From contig NZ_JARKPQ010000177.1 in NCBI RefSeq assembly GCF_029975155.1, forward strand, positions 1 to 43,915: a stretch of DNA of 43,915 nt. Reading direction: 5' to 3'. The notes beneath the pieces were generated by a model, which searched no databases, was not told the DNA's origin, and saw only the letters and a list, made by a program, of their open reading frames with translations. The stretch comes from Propionicimonas sp. (GTDB lineage: Bacteria; Actinomycetota; Actinomycetes; Propionibacteriales; Propionibacteriaceae). This document shows, one piece after another, positions 16,819 to 24,535 of this stretch. The translations under genes were made by a program, and so were the position numbers. How positions within the stretch are numbered: position 1 is the stretch's first letter; every line of letters starts with the position of its first letter.

Positions 16819-17642
16819 TGCGGGTCGCCACCGTCAATGTGAACGGCATCCGCGCGTCCGTCCGCCGCGGATTCGCCGACTGGCTCACCGCCCGCGAGTG
16901 CGACCTGGTCGCGCTGCAGGAGGTCCGCTCCCCCGCCGACCTGGTGCCGCTGGAGGCCAGCACCGGCTACCACTTCGCCTACCACCCCGGCGACCGGGCC
17001 GGCCGCAACGGGGTGGCGCTGCTCTGCCGGACGCCGCCGTCCTCCGTTCGCGAGGGCTTCGGCAATCCCACGTTCGACGCCGAGGGACGCTACGTCGAGG
17101 CCGACTACGACCTGGCCGGCTGGCGACTCACCGTCGGCTCGCTGTACCTGCCCAAGGGCGGACGCGCCGACGACACGCCCGCGGAACTCGCCCGGTACCG
17201 GCACAAGCTCCGGTTCATGCGCTCCTTCCGGCCCTACCTGACCCGGGCGCGGCTGCGGGCGCGCGAGGACGGCCGGGAGTTCCTGGTGATGGGCGACTTC
17301 AACATCGCCCATACCCGCAACGACCTGCGCAACTGGCGCGGCAACCAGAAGAACGTCGGCTTCCTGCCCGAAGAGCGGGAGTGGTTCGGGTCCCTGCTCG
17401 GCCCACGGCGCCTGGTGGACGTGGTGCGCCGCGTGCAGCCCGACGTCGACGGCCCCTACTCGTGGTGGAGCTGGATGGGCAACGCCTTCACCAACGACGT
17501 CGGCTGGCGGATCGACTACCACCTCGCCACCCCGGCACTGGCCGCCGCCGCGGTGCGGGCCGGCACCGACCGCGCAGACAGCTACGAGGCCCGGCTCAGC
17601 GACCACGCCCCGGTCGTCGTGGACTACGCCGACGGCAGCTGA
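16818..17642 (+). CDS. xth: Exodeoxyribonuclease III (AP endonuclease)
   Basis: A 274-residue ExoIII-type AP endonuclease for base excision repair. The metal and catalytic motifs are VNVNGIRASVRRGF, LVALQEVR, GDFNIAHT, WRIDYHLATP and LSDHAPVVVDY. The start is ATG 16818, sharing its A with the preceding TGA stop (TGATG), so translation is coupled. Upstream in-frame starts inside the PLP enzyme are rejected. It ends 5 bases before a 25-bp perfect inverted repeat. Confidence 0.94.
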   Translation: MRVATVNVNGIRASVRRGFADWLTARECDLVALQEVRSPADLVPLEASTGYHFAYHPGDRAGRNGVALLCRTPPSSVREGFGNPTFDAEGRYVEADYDLAGWRLTVGSLYLPKGGRADDTPAELARYRHKLRFMRSFRPYLTRARLRAREDGREFLVMGDFNIAHTRNDLRNWRGNQKNVGFLPEEREWFGSLLGPRRLVDVVRRVQPDVDGPYSWWSWMGNAFTNDVGWRIDYHLATPALAAAAVRAGTDRADSYEARLSDHAPVVVDYADGS

Positions 17643-17647
17643 GGGAG

Positions 17648-17705
17648 TGAACGGGAATGGGACCTGTCCCCGATGTCGGCCGGGGACAGGTCCCATTCCC
17701 GTTCA
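17648..17705. terminator. 25-bp perfect inverted repeat between convergent genes
   Basis: Arms 17648-17672 and 17681-17705 are perfectly complementary around the 8-base loop ATGTCGGC. It fills the gap between xth and the convergent enoyl-CoA-hydratase-fold gene, and its right arm includes that gene's stop codon. It could stop transcripts from both sides. It could also be a dispersed REP-like palindrome; only one copy is in the window. Confidence 0.7.
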
Positions 17706-18638
17706 GAGCGGCTCGAAGTAGCTGAGCACCTCGGCGCGGCTGACGTCCTCGATGCGGGCGTGGCTCCAGCGCGGGTCGCGGTCCCGGTCGACGAGTTGGG
17801 CGCGGACGCCCTCGGCGAAGTCGGGGCCGGTGGCCAGCCGGACGGCCAGACCCAGTTCCTGCGGCAGCAGGTCGGGCAGGGACGCGATCCGTGCGGCCCG
17901 GCGCAAGGCCTCGAGCGTGACGGCGATCGAGAGCGGGCTGCGCCGGCGCAACTCCGCGGCGGCCTCGCGCGCCGCCGGCTCGGTGTGCGCCTCCAGCCGC
18001 TGCACGATCGCCACCGGGTCGTCACCGGCGTAGCACTCGGGGATCCAGTCCGCCGCCAGCACCGGGTCGGGGTCCGGAACGGCCCCGGACGCCTCGTCGG
18101 CCAGGCCGAGGCGCACCGCGTCCGCCGCGTTGACCGACGCGCCGGTCAGGGCGAGGTGGGTGCCGGCCTCGTCCGGCATCCGGGCCAGCAGTGGCGTCAT
18201 GAAGACGTCCGGGAACAGCCCGATCTGGGTTTCCGGCATGGCCAGGCGGCTGCTCGCGTCCACCACCCGCTGTGACCCGTGCGCGCTGAGCCCGAGCCCG
18301 CCGCCCATCGTGATGCCGGTCATCACCGCGCGGTACGGCTTGGGGAATGCCGCGATCCGCAGGTCGACCCCGTACTCGGTGGTGAAGAACTCGGTCACGT
18401 CGCCACCGGTCAGCGCCCGCTCGCGCAGCGCCCGCACGTCCGCGCCCGCGCACAGGCCGCGATCTCCCGCACCGGTCAGCTCGACGGACGCCACGCGGTC
18501 GTCCGCCGCGAAGTCGTCCAGGATCCCCGCGAGGGCGTGCATCATCGGCACGGTCAGCGCGTTGATCTGCCGAGGGCGGTTCAGCCGGATCCGGCCGACG
18601 CCCGCCACCACCTCGGCAATGACCTCCGGTTCGCTCAC
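17703..18638 (-). CDS. Enoyl-CoA hydratase/3-hydroxyisobutyryl-CoA hydrolase family protein
   Basis: A 311-residue crotonase-superfamily protein. The oxyanion-hole segments are RGLCAGADVRAL and GITMGGGLGLSAHG, and the MPETQIGLFPDV motif is typical of 3-hydroxyisobutyryl-CoA hydrolase, an enzyme of valine breakdown. It starts with GTG 18636-18638, overlapping the stop of the upstream mannosyltransferase gene (GTGA). The substrate may differ from hydroxyisobutyryl-CoA; no valine-pathway genes are nearby. Confidence 0.82.
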   Translation of the reverse strand: MSEPEVIAEVVAGVGRIRLNRPRQINALTVPMMHALAGILDDFAADDRVASVELTGAGDRGLCAGADVRALRERALTGGDVTEFFTTEYGVDLRIAAFPKPYRAVMTGITMGGGLGLSAHGSQRVVDASSRLAMPETQIGLFPDVFMTPLLARMPDEAGTHLALTGASVNAADAVRLGLADEASGAVPDPDPVLAADWIPECYAGDDPVAIVQRLEAHTEPAAREAAAELRRRSPLSIAVTLEALRRAARIASLPDLLPQELGLAVRLATGPDFAEGVRAQLVDRDRDPRWSHARIEDVSRAEVLSYFEPL

Positions 18639-20152
18639 CCGTTCCCCTCTCCATTCGCCGCCGCCAGATGGACCTTCCGTTCCTGGGCGTGCCGGTACAG
18701 CATCACCAGGATCACGGCCAGGCCCGCGAAACCCAGTGCGACGGCGTCGTTGCGCCAGGCGAGGTTGCCCGCACCGTAGGCCAGCAGGACGGTCGTCACC
18801 GCCACCGCCGTGCCGGTGATCCGTTCATTCGGCTTGGTGAGCGGCAGCAGGAGCCCGCCCCAGGTGAGGTACCAGCTGTTCAGGGCGATGCCGCCGAAGG
18901 CGAAGATCAGGTACGACCAGCTGAGGAAGGTGACCGGACGGCGCCGGCCGACGGTCAGGCCGAGCCAGCCGATCCCCACCACGGTCAGCGCGAGTCCGAG
19001 GTAGCGGAGCGCATCCATCGCCACCTGGCCCGCCGCCGGCTGGCCGAAGAACTCCAGCGCATACTTCAGCCCTGCCCCGACAAGGGTGAACGGAGCCAGG
19101 GTCACCACCTTGCCGGGCACGTCCGCCGCGTTCACCCAGCCAAAACCGAGGCCGGTGACCAGCGAGATCGCGACGAACGTCGCCACCGCGACCGCCAGCG
19201 AGAGCACGAGCCGCAGCAGTGCTCCGGACGTGTCCCGCCAGCGGAACGTCCGCCACGGATGGCCGATCAGGGCCACCGGGTAGAAGGCGAGGATGGCCGG
19301 TTGCTTGATGCACGCCCCGATCCCGACGACCACGGCCGCCCACCAGAACTTGCCCTCGAACGCCAGCCACAGGGCCAGCACGACCAGGCCCATCATCAGC
19401 GCGTCGTTGTGGGCCCCGCCGACGAAGTCGATGATCACCAGGGGGTTCACCACCGAGAACCACGCGGTCATCTGCACGTCGGCGCCCATCCGCTGCGCGA
19501 TCCGGGGCAGGAAGTAGGCGATCAGCCCGACCCCGACCAGGGCGGGGATCCGCATGGCTACCGCCGAGTAGTAGGGGTTGTTCCCGGCGAGCACCACCAG
19601 GCCGTGGAACATCTCCAGGCTGAGCGGCGGGTACATCGCCGTGGTGTAGCGCCACAGCCAGGCCGCCTGGTCGGCGAACGGGCCCGGCAGCACCGAGATC
19701 GGGTTCGTATACGGATTCAGCCCGTTGCGCAGCAGCCAGCCCTCCGCGGCGTAGGCATAGGCGTCATGGCTGAAGATCGGCGGGGCCAGCAGCAACGGCA
19801 GGCTCCACAACAGGGTGATCGGCCAGTGCTTGACCTCGTGGTACAGGCTCGGCCGCAGCTTGAACCATGCCTCGACCAGCAGCGCCACGCCCGCCACCAC
19901 CAGGGCGGTGCCCAGGGACTCCGCCCACCAGTTGTCCAGCCCGAGCGCACGCATCGGCTCCCACCAGGGACTGTTCTGTGGCAGGTAGGCCGGTGTGAGC
20001 GAGCCGGCGAACAACAACGCCGAGCCGAGCAGACCGCGACGCACCGGCCGGTGCTGCCAGGCGCGGGAGACGTCCTCGCGCCAGGCCGCCGCGCGCGCAT
20101 GCCACAGTGCCCGCCGGCTTCCCGCCGGCCTCGTCTGCTGGGTCACAGCCAC
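18635..20152 (-). CDS. Polyprenol-phosphate mannose-dependent mannosyltransferase (MptB-like)
   Basis: A 505-residue integral membrane protein with many hydrophobic helices. After a short basic cytoplasmic N-terminus the first extracytoplasmic loop carries FSHDAYAYAAEGWLLRNGLN, with the acidic residue expected of GT-C glycosyltransferases. The GGAHNDALMMGLVVLALWL and IGACIKQPAILAFYPVALIG segments are like those of MptA/MptB, alpha-1,6-mannosyltransferases of lipomannan synthesis in mycobacteria and corynebacteria. The start is GTG 20150-20152. It is divergent from the sulfur operon. The exact product (lipomannan or another envelope mannan) is inference. Confidence 0.8.
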   Translation of the reverse strand: MAVTQQTRPAGSRRALWHARAAAWREDVSRAWQHRPVRRGLLGSALLFAGSLTPAYLPQNSPWWEPMRALGLDNWWAESLGTALVVAGVALLVEAWFKLRPSLYHEVKHWPITLLWSLPLLLAPPIFSHDAYAYAAEGWLLRNGLNPYTNPISVLPGPFADQAAWLWRYTTAMYPPLSLEMFHGLVVLAGNNPYYSAVAMRIPALVGVGLIAYFLPRIAQRMGADVQMTAWFSVVNPLVIIDFVGGAHNDALMMGLVVLALWLAFEGKFWWAAVVVGIGACIKQPAILAFYPVALIGHPWRTFRWRDTSGALLRLVLSLAVAVATFVAISLVTGLGFGWVNAADVPGKVVTLAPFTLVGAGLKYALEFFGQPAAGQVAMDALRYLGLALTVVGIGWLGLTVGRRRPVTFLSWSYLIFAFGGIALNSWYLTWGGLLLPLTKPNERITGTAVAVTTVLLAYGAGNLAWRNDAVALGFAGLAVILVMLYRHAQERKVHLAAANGEGNG

Positions 20153-20315
20153 GCTCGCGCGCCTGCTGGTGGCATGGTTGCCAGCTTATCCGGGACGGAG
20201 GTGGACCGATCGCCGGGGCCCTTCGTCACGCTCAGGGAGCACTGCGCCCCACCGACTGCTCACGGAGCATCCCACCGACTGGACGGGCGATAGGTGAAGT
20301 TTCATCCATTCGTGT

Positions 20316-20328
20316 TAGGGTCTCGTCC
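20316..20328 (+). promoter_or_regulatory. -10 element placing transcription start at the leader-peptide GTG
   Basis: TAGGGT (20316-20321) is followed by 7 bases and then the GTG of the leader peptide at 20329. This spacing predicts a leaderless transcript whose first base is the G of the start codon. No strong -35 box is seen. Confidence 0.6.
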
Positions 20329-20400
20329 GTGCTCGAACCGACCTTCGTGGTGCCCGCGCTGAGGAATAACGGCGCCGGTTCGATGTGTTGCGCGTGTTGA
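20329..20400 (+). CDS. Leaderless cysteine-rich leader peptide
   Basis: A 23-codon open frame from GTG 20329 to TGA 20398-20400. It encodes MLEPTFVVPALRNN followed by a tail GAGSMCCAC. Three cysteines in the last four residues, just before the sulfite reductase and APS reductase genes, strongly suggest a cysteine-sensing attenuation peptide. Leaderless polycysteine leader ORFs are known from mycobacteria, where ribosome stalling at Cys codons under cysteine shortage raises downstream expression. There is no ribosome-binding site, in keeping with the TAGGGT box 7 bases upstream. The mRNA structures that would respond lie at 20424-20455 and 20460-20495. Confidence 0.8.
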   Translation: MLEPTFVVPALRNNGAGSMCCAC

Positions 20401-20423
20401 CGCGCCCGTAGACCCCAAGAATC

Positions 20424-20455
20424 CACCGGGCAGCCGAAAGCCCGGTGTCTTCTTC
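20424..20455 (+). terminator. Attenuator-like hairpin after the Cys leader
   Basis: An 8-bp stem CACCGGGC/GCCCGGTG (20424-20431 with 20440-20447) with loop AGCCGAAA is followed by the pyrimidine-rich TCTTCTTC. It lies 24 bases after the leader-peptide stop, close enough for a ribosome stalled at the Cys codons to affect alternative pairing. Confidence 0.55.
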
Positions 20456-20459
20456 GTCC

Positions 20460-20495
20460 CACTGGGCCTGCCGCCCCGGAGCCCCCCAGTGAGGA
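20460..20495 (+). promoter_or_regulatory. Hairpin abutting the sirA ribosome-binding site
   Basis: CACTGGG (20460-20466) can pair with CCCAGTG (20485-20491). The last G of this stem begins the GAGGA ribosome-binding site (20491-20495) of sirA. Formation would limit ribosome access, giving a second way for leader translation to control sirA. Confidence 0.5.
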
Positions 20496-20498
20496 CAC

Positions 20499-22175
20499 AT
20501 GACCAGCAACGCCAGCCAGACCCGGTCCAACGGCCAGTGGGCTGTGGATGGCCACACCGCACTGAATGCGAATGAGGAATTCAAGGCAGCGGACAACGGG
20601 CTCAACGTCCGCCGCCGGATCGAGGAGATCTACGCCCGCCAGGGCTTCGACTCGATCCCCGCGGACGACCTCCACGGCCGGATGCGCTGGTGGGGCCTGT
20701 ACACCCAGCGGCGTCAGGACATCGATGGCAGCCGCACCGCGTCGCTCGGCCCGGACGAGCTCAGCGACCGCTACTTCATGATGCGCGTCCGGCTGGACGG
20801 CGGCGCGGTGACCACCGACCAGCTGCGCACCCTGGCCGGGATCTCCACGGACTTCGCCCGGGGCACGGCCGACATCTCCGACCGGCAGAACATCCAGTAC
20901 CACTGGATCGAGATCGAGTCGGTGCCGGAGATCTGGCGCCGCCTGGAGGCGTCCGGCATGCAGACCACCGAGGCGTGCGGGGACACCCCGCGGGTGATCC
21001 TCGGCTCTCCGGTGGCCGGGATCGCCGCCGACGAGATCATCGACCCGACACCGGTGATCGAGGAGATCGTCCGGCGGTTCATCGGCGATCCCGAGCTGGC
21101 CAACCTGCCCCGCAAGTTCAAGTCCGCGGTCACCGGCCACCCCAGCCTCGACGTCGTCCCCGAGATCAACGACATCTCGCTGGTCGGCGTGGTGCACCCG
21201 GACCTGGGTCCCGGCTACGACGTCTGGGTGGGCGGGGCGCTCAGCGTCGCGCCGCGGCTGGCGGAGCGGCTCGGCGCGTTCGCCACCCCCGAGCAGGCCG
21301 CCGACGTGTGGCTCGGTGTGGTCAGCATCTTCCGCGACTACGGCTACCGCAGGCTGCGCAACAAGGCCCGGCTGAAGTTCCTGCTGGCCGACTGGGGCGC
21401 AGCGAAGTTCCGTGAGGTGCTGGAGACCGAGTACCTCGGCTACCGGCTGGCCGACGGACCGGCCCCCGCGGCGACCGCCGGACCGGGCGACCACGTCGGC
21501 GTCCACACCCAGAAGGACGGGCTGCACTACGTCGGCCTCGCGCCCACCGTCGGCCGGGTCTCCGGGCAGATCCTCGCCGGCCTGGCCGACGCCGCGGAGG
21601 CAGCCGGCTCGCGCCGCATCCGGTTCACGCCGCACCAGAAGCTGCTGGTGCTCGACGTCGAGGCCGACGAGGTGGACGGGCTGCTGGCCGCGGCCGAGCC
21701 GCTCGGCCTGACGGCGAACCCCAGTCCGTTCCGGCGCTCCACCATGGCCTGTACGGGGATCGAGTACTGCAAGCTGGCCTTCGTCGAGACCAAGGCGACC
21801 GCAGCGCACACCATCGACGAGCTGGAGCGCCGCCTCGACGGCGTCGACCTCGGACGCCCGATCAGCCTGCACGTCAACGGCTGCCCGAACTCGTGCGCGC
21901 GCATCCAGGTGGCCGACATCGGCCTGAAGGGCCAGCTGATGAAGGGCGCGGACGGTGCGGAGGAGTTCGCCTACCAGGTGCACCTGGGCGGTGGCCTGGA
22001 GTCCGTCGACCGCGAGGACGCCGGCCTGGGCCGGACCGTCCGCGGGTTGAAGGTGACCGCCGCCGACCTGCCCGACTACGTCGAACGGGTGACCAGGGCT
22101 TTCGTCGCCGGCCGCGGGCGGGACGAGACCTTCGCCGAGTGGTCGCACCGGGCCGAGGAGGAGGTGCTGCGATGA
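20499..22175 (+). CDS. sirA: Ferredoxin-dependent sulfite reductase
   Basis: A 558-residue siroheme/4Fe-4S sulfite reductase that takes six electrons from ferredoxin to make sulfide for cysteine synthesis. It has the two-fold repeat of the family and the four cluster cysteines: Cys418 and Cys424 (ACTGIEYCKLAF) and Cys462 and Cys466 (NGCPNSCAR). The DISDRQNIQYHWI segment is typical of the SirA/NirA group. The start is ATG 20499 with GAGGA upstream. Its stop overlaps cysH (ATGA). A nitrite reductase is the main alternative, but cysH next door and the cysteine leader favour sulfite. Confidence 0.93.
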   Translation: MTSNASQTRSNGQWAVDGHTALNANEEFKAADNGLNVRRRIEEIYARQGFDSIPADDLHGRMRWWGLYTQRRQDIDGSRTASLGPDELSDRYFMMRVRLDGGAVTTDQLRTLAGISTDFARGTADISDRQNIQYHWIEIESVPEIWRRLEASGMQTTEACGDTPRVILGSPVAGIAADEIIDPTPVIEEIVRRFIGDPELANLPRKFKSAVTGHPSLDVVPEINDISLVGVVHPDLGPGYDVWVGGALSVAPRLAERLGAFATPEQAADVWLGVVSIFRDYGYRRLRNKARLKFLLADWGAAKFREVLETEYLGYRLADGPAPAATAGPGDHVGVHTQKDGLHYVGLAPTVGRVSGQILAGLADAAEAAGSRRIRFTPHQKLLVLDVEADEVDGLLAAAEPLGLTANPSPFRRSTMACTGIEYCKLAFVETKATAAHTIDELERRLDGVDLGRPISLHVNGCPNSCARIQVADIGLKGQLMKGADGAEEFAYQVHLGGGLESVDREDAGLGRTVRGLKVTAADLPDYVERVTRAFVAGRGRDETFAEWSHRAEEEVLR

Positions 22176-22897
22176 CTCTCACCACGCACGGACCGGGCCG
22201 CACCCGGACGCCCGGGGAACTGCAGGCGCTGGCCGAGCAGGCCGGGCGCGACCTGGCCGACGCCACCGCGGAGGAGGTCGTCGCCTGGGCCTCGGCCACC
22301 TTCGGCCGGTCGCTCGCCGTGGCCTGCTCGATGGCCGGCGACACCGTCCTGCCGCACCTGGTCGCGCGGGTGGCGCCGGGCGTGGACGTGCTGTTCCTGG
22401 AGACCGGCGACCACTTCGCCGAGACCCTCGGCACCCGGGATGCGCTGGCCAGCGTGATCGACGCCCACGTGATCGACGTGCTCCCCCGGCAGACCGTCGC
22501 CGAGCAGGACGCCGAGTACGGGCCGAAGCTGCACGACCGGAACCCCACGCTGTGCTGCCAGTTGCGCAAGGTGGAACCGATCAACGCCGAACTCGCCGGC
22601 TACGAGGCCTGGGTGACCGGGATCCGCCGCGAGGACAACGCCCTGCGTTCACAGGCTGGGTTGGTTGAATGGGATCCAGGTCACCAGATGGTGAAAGTGA
22701 ACCCGCTGGCGGCCTGGAGCTTCGACGACCTGCTCGACTACGCCGAACGCCACCAGGTGCCGGTGAACCTGCTGCTCACCGACGGCTATCCGTCGATCGG
22801 CTGCGCCCCCTGCACCCGCCGGGTCGAGCCCGGCGAGGACCCGCGGGCCGGCCGGTGGGCCGGACTGGCCAAGACCGAGTGTGGCCTGCACCTGTGA
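22172..22897 (+). CDS. cysH: Adenylyl-sulfate (APS) reductase
   Basis: A 241-residue assimilatory reductase converting APS to sulfite. The 4Fe-4S cysteines that mark APS rather than PAPS reductases are present: Cys128-Cys129 (TLCCQLRK) and Cys211/Cys214 (IGCAPCTR). The catalytic C-terminal ECGLH motif has Cys237. The start is ATG 22172, overlapping sirA by 4 bases. The frame is open further upstream inside sirA, and those starts are rejected. With sirA this covers APS to sulfide; no ATP sulfurylase genes are in the window. Confidence 0.95.
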   Translation: MTLTTHGPGRTRTPGELQALAEQAGRDLADATAEEVVAWASATFGRSLAVACSMAGDTVLPHLVARVAPGVDVLFLETGDHFAETLGTRDALASVIDAHVIDVLPRQTVAEQDAEYGPKLHDRNPTLCCQLRKVEPINAELAGYEAWVTGIRREDNALRSQAGLVEWDPGHQMVKVNPLAAWSFDDLLDYAERHQVPVNLLLTDGYPSIGCAPCTRRVEPGEDPRAGRWAGLAKTECGLHL

Positions 22898-22913
22898 AGG
22901 ACTGGCTCTTCTG

Positions 22914-23816
22914 ATGGAACGGTATCTCCTGCTGGCCCTGGTCGGGCTGGCCGCACAACTGGTCGACGGCGCCCTCGGCATGGGCTACGGGGTGACCTCC
23001 TCCTCGTTGCTGCTGGTCGTCGGGCTGACCCCGGCCGCAGCCAGCGCCTCGGTCCACCTCGCGGAGATGGGGACGAACATCGCGTCCGGCATCTCGCACT
23101 ACAAGCTCGGCAACGTCGACTGGCGCCTGGTCGCCAGGCTCGGTGTGCCGGGCGCGATCGGCGCCTTCGCCGGGGCGACCTTCCTCGCCAACCTGAGCAC
23201 GGAGGCGGCGGCGCCGGTGATGGCATCGATCCTCGGCCTGCTGGGGATGTACATCCTGTTGCGGTACGTGTTCCGGCCGCCGCAGGTCGCCTCCGCGCGG
23301 CAGTCACCACACGGACGCCGGTTCCTGGTGCCGCTCGGGCTCGTCGGCGGGTTCGTGGACGCGACCGGCGGTGGCGGCTGGGGGCCGGTCTCGACCACGT
23401 CTCTGCTGTCGGCCGGCAAGACCGCGCCGCGCACGGTGATCGGTTCGGTGGACACCAGCGAGTTCCTGGTCTCCACGGCGGCCAGCATCGGCTTCCTCAC
23501 CGCGCTCGGCACCGCGGGGATCGACTGGTGGATCGTCATCGCGCTGTTGCTGGGCGGCGTCATCGCCGCACCGCTGGCCGCCTGGCTCGTGGCGAAGATC
23601 CCCGCCCAGGTGATGGGGGTCGCGGTTGGTGGCCTGATCGTGATCACCAACGTCCGCACGCTGTTCGCCAGCACGGGGATCAGCGCCCAGCAGGCGACGA
23701 TCGGCTACATCGGCATCACCATCGTCTGGGTCGGCCTCACCACATGGCAGGCGATCAGCTATCAGCGCGCGGCCGCGGCGGAGCGCAGGACCGAGGAGCA
23801 GGAGTACACGATTTGA
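22914..23816 (+). CDS. TauE/SafE family membrane permease
   Basis: A 300-residue membrane protein with about seven or eight hydrophobic helices and the two-fold TauE/SafE repeat: GMGYGVTSSSLLLVVGLTPA in the first half, and a conserved GFVDATGGGGWGPVSTTSLL in the second. This family moves sulfite, sulfoacetate or other small anions. Its place between cysH and the chelatase suggests sulfite or sulfate handling. The start is ATG 22914; AAGGA lies rather far upstream, and the gap to cysH is 16 bases. Its stop overlaps the next gene's TTG start. Confidence 0.88.
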   Translation: MERYLLLALVGLAAQLVDGALGMGYGVTSSSLLLVVGLTPAAASASVHLAEMGTNIASGISHYKLGNVDWRLVARLGVPGAIGAFAGATFLANLSTEAAAPVMASILGLLGMYILLRYVFRPPQVASARQSPHGRRFLVPLGLVGGFVDATGGGGWGPVSTTSLLSAGKTAPRTVIGSVDTSEFLVSTAASIGFLTALGTAGIDWWIVIALLLGGVIAAPLAAWLVAKIPAQVMGVAVGGLIVITNVRTLFASTGISAQQATIGYIGITIVWVGLTTWQAISYQRAAAAERRTEEQEYTI

Positions 23817-24535
23817 GCGCGCCGGATCTCGTACTGGCCCTGCACGGCACGCGCAGCGCCGCCGGTCAGGGTGTGGCCGCGGCACTGACCGAGGCCGTCG
23901 CCGCGCGGCTGCCGGACGTCCGCGTCCGCCTCGGGTGGGCGGACGTGCTCTCCCCGACGCTCACCGAGACCCTCACCGGGACCGGCGAGGCCGTGGTGGT
24001 GCCCGCGTTCCTCACCGCCGGCTACCACGTCACCAGTGACCTGCCGGCGGCGATCCGGGCGGCGGGGGGTCGCGCCCGGCTCGCCGGCCTGATCGGTCCC
24101 GACCTGCTGGCCGCCGTCGCGGACCGGCTCGCGGAGGCGGGCGGGCCGGGGGACGCGATCGTCCTGGCCGCGGCCGGGTCGAAGCGGCGTCGATCGCTGG
24201 ACGAGGTGGCCGAGGCCGCGCGACAGCTGGCGAAGCTGGTCGGCCGTCCGGTGCTGCCGGCGTTCGTCACGTCGGCGACGCCGACCGTCGCCGACGCCGT
24301 GGCGCGGCTGCGCGCGGCGGGCCACCAACGGGTGTCGGTGGCGGCCTACCTGCTCGCGCCGGGAGTCTTCGCCGACCGGCTGCAGGAGGCGGGCGCGGAT
24401 GTGGTTTCCGCGCCCATCGGGGTACATCCCCTGGTGGTGGAAGCAGTGCTTAGCGCCTACGCTGCGGTCGTCGCCCGAGAACTAGACTTGCCCGACGCGC
24501 TGGCGACGGCATCAGGAGTTGAACGCATCGCATGA
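23813..24535 (+). CDS. Sirohydrochlorin chelatase (CbiX/SirB-like)
   Basis: A 240-residue two-domain chelatase of the CbiX/SirB family, which would insert Fe2+ into sirohydrochlorin to make the siroheme of SirA. The metal-binding His11 lies in LVLALHGTRSAAGQG, the second conserved region is VVVPAFLTAGYHVTSDLP, and the C-terminal half repeats the fold (VSVAAYLLAPGVFADRL). The start is TTG 23813-23815, inside the preceding stop context (TTTGAG), with GGAG upstream. A cobalt chelatase role is an alternative, but the sirA neighbourhood favours iron. Confidence 0.85.
   Translation: MSAPDLVLALHGTRSAAGQGVAAALTEAVAARLPDVRVRLGWADVLSPTLTETLTGTGEAVVVPAFLTAGYHVTSDLPAAIRAAGGRARLAGLIGPDLLAAVADRLAEAGGPGDAIVLAAAGSKRRRSLDEVAEAARQLAKLVGRPVLPAFVTSATPTVADAVARLRAAGHQRVSVAAYLLAPGVFADRLQEAGADVVSAPIGVHPLVVEAVLSAYAAVVARELDLPDALATASGVERIA

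Noticed and set aside
18668..20293. A 541-codon open frame on the plus strand
   Set aside because: It is antisense to the membrane mannosyltransferase and has a composition typical of antisense GC-rich frames.
20329..20498. A SAM or other riboswitch upstream of sirA
   Set aside because: I could not find the conserved core or multi-helix junction of a known class; the Cys-ending leader frame explains the region better.
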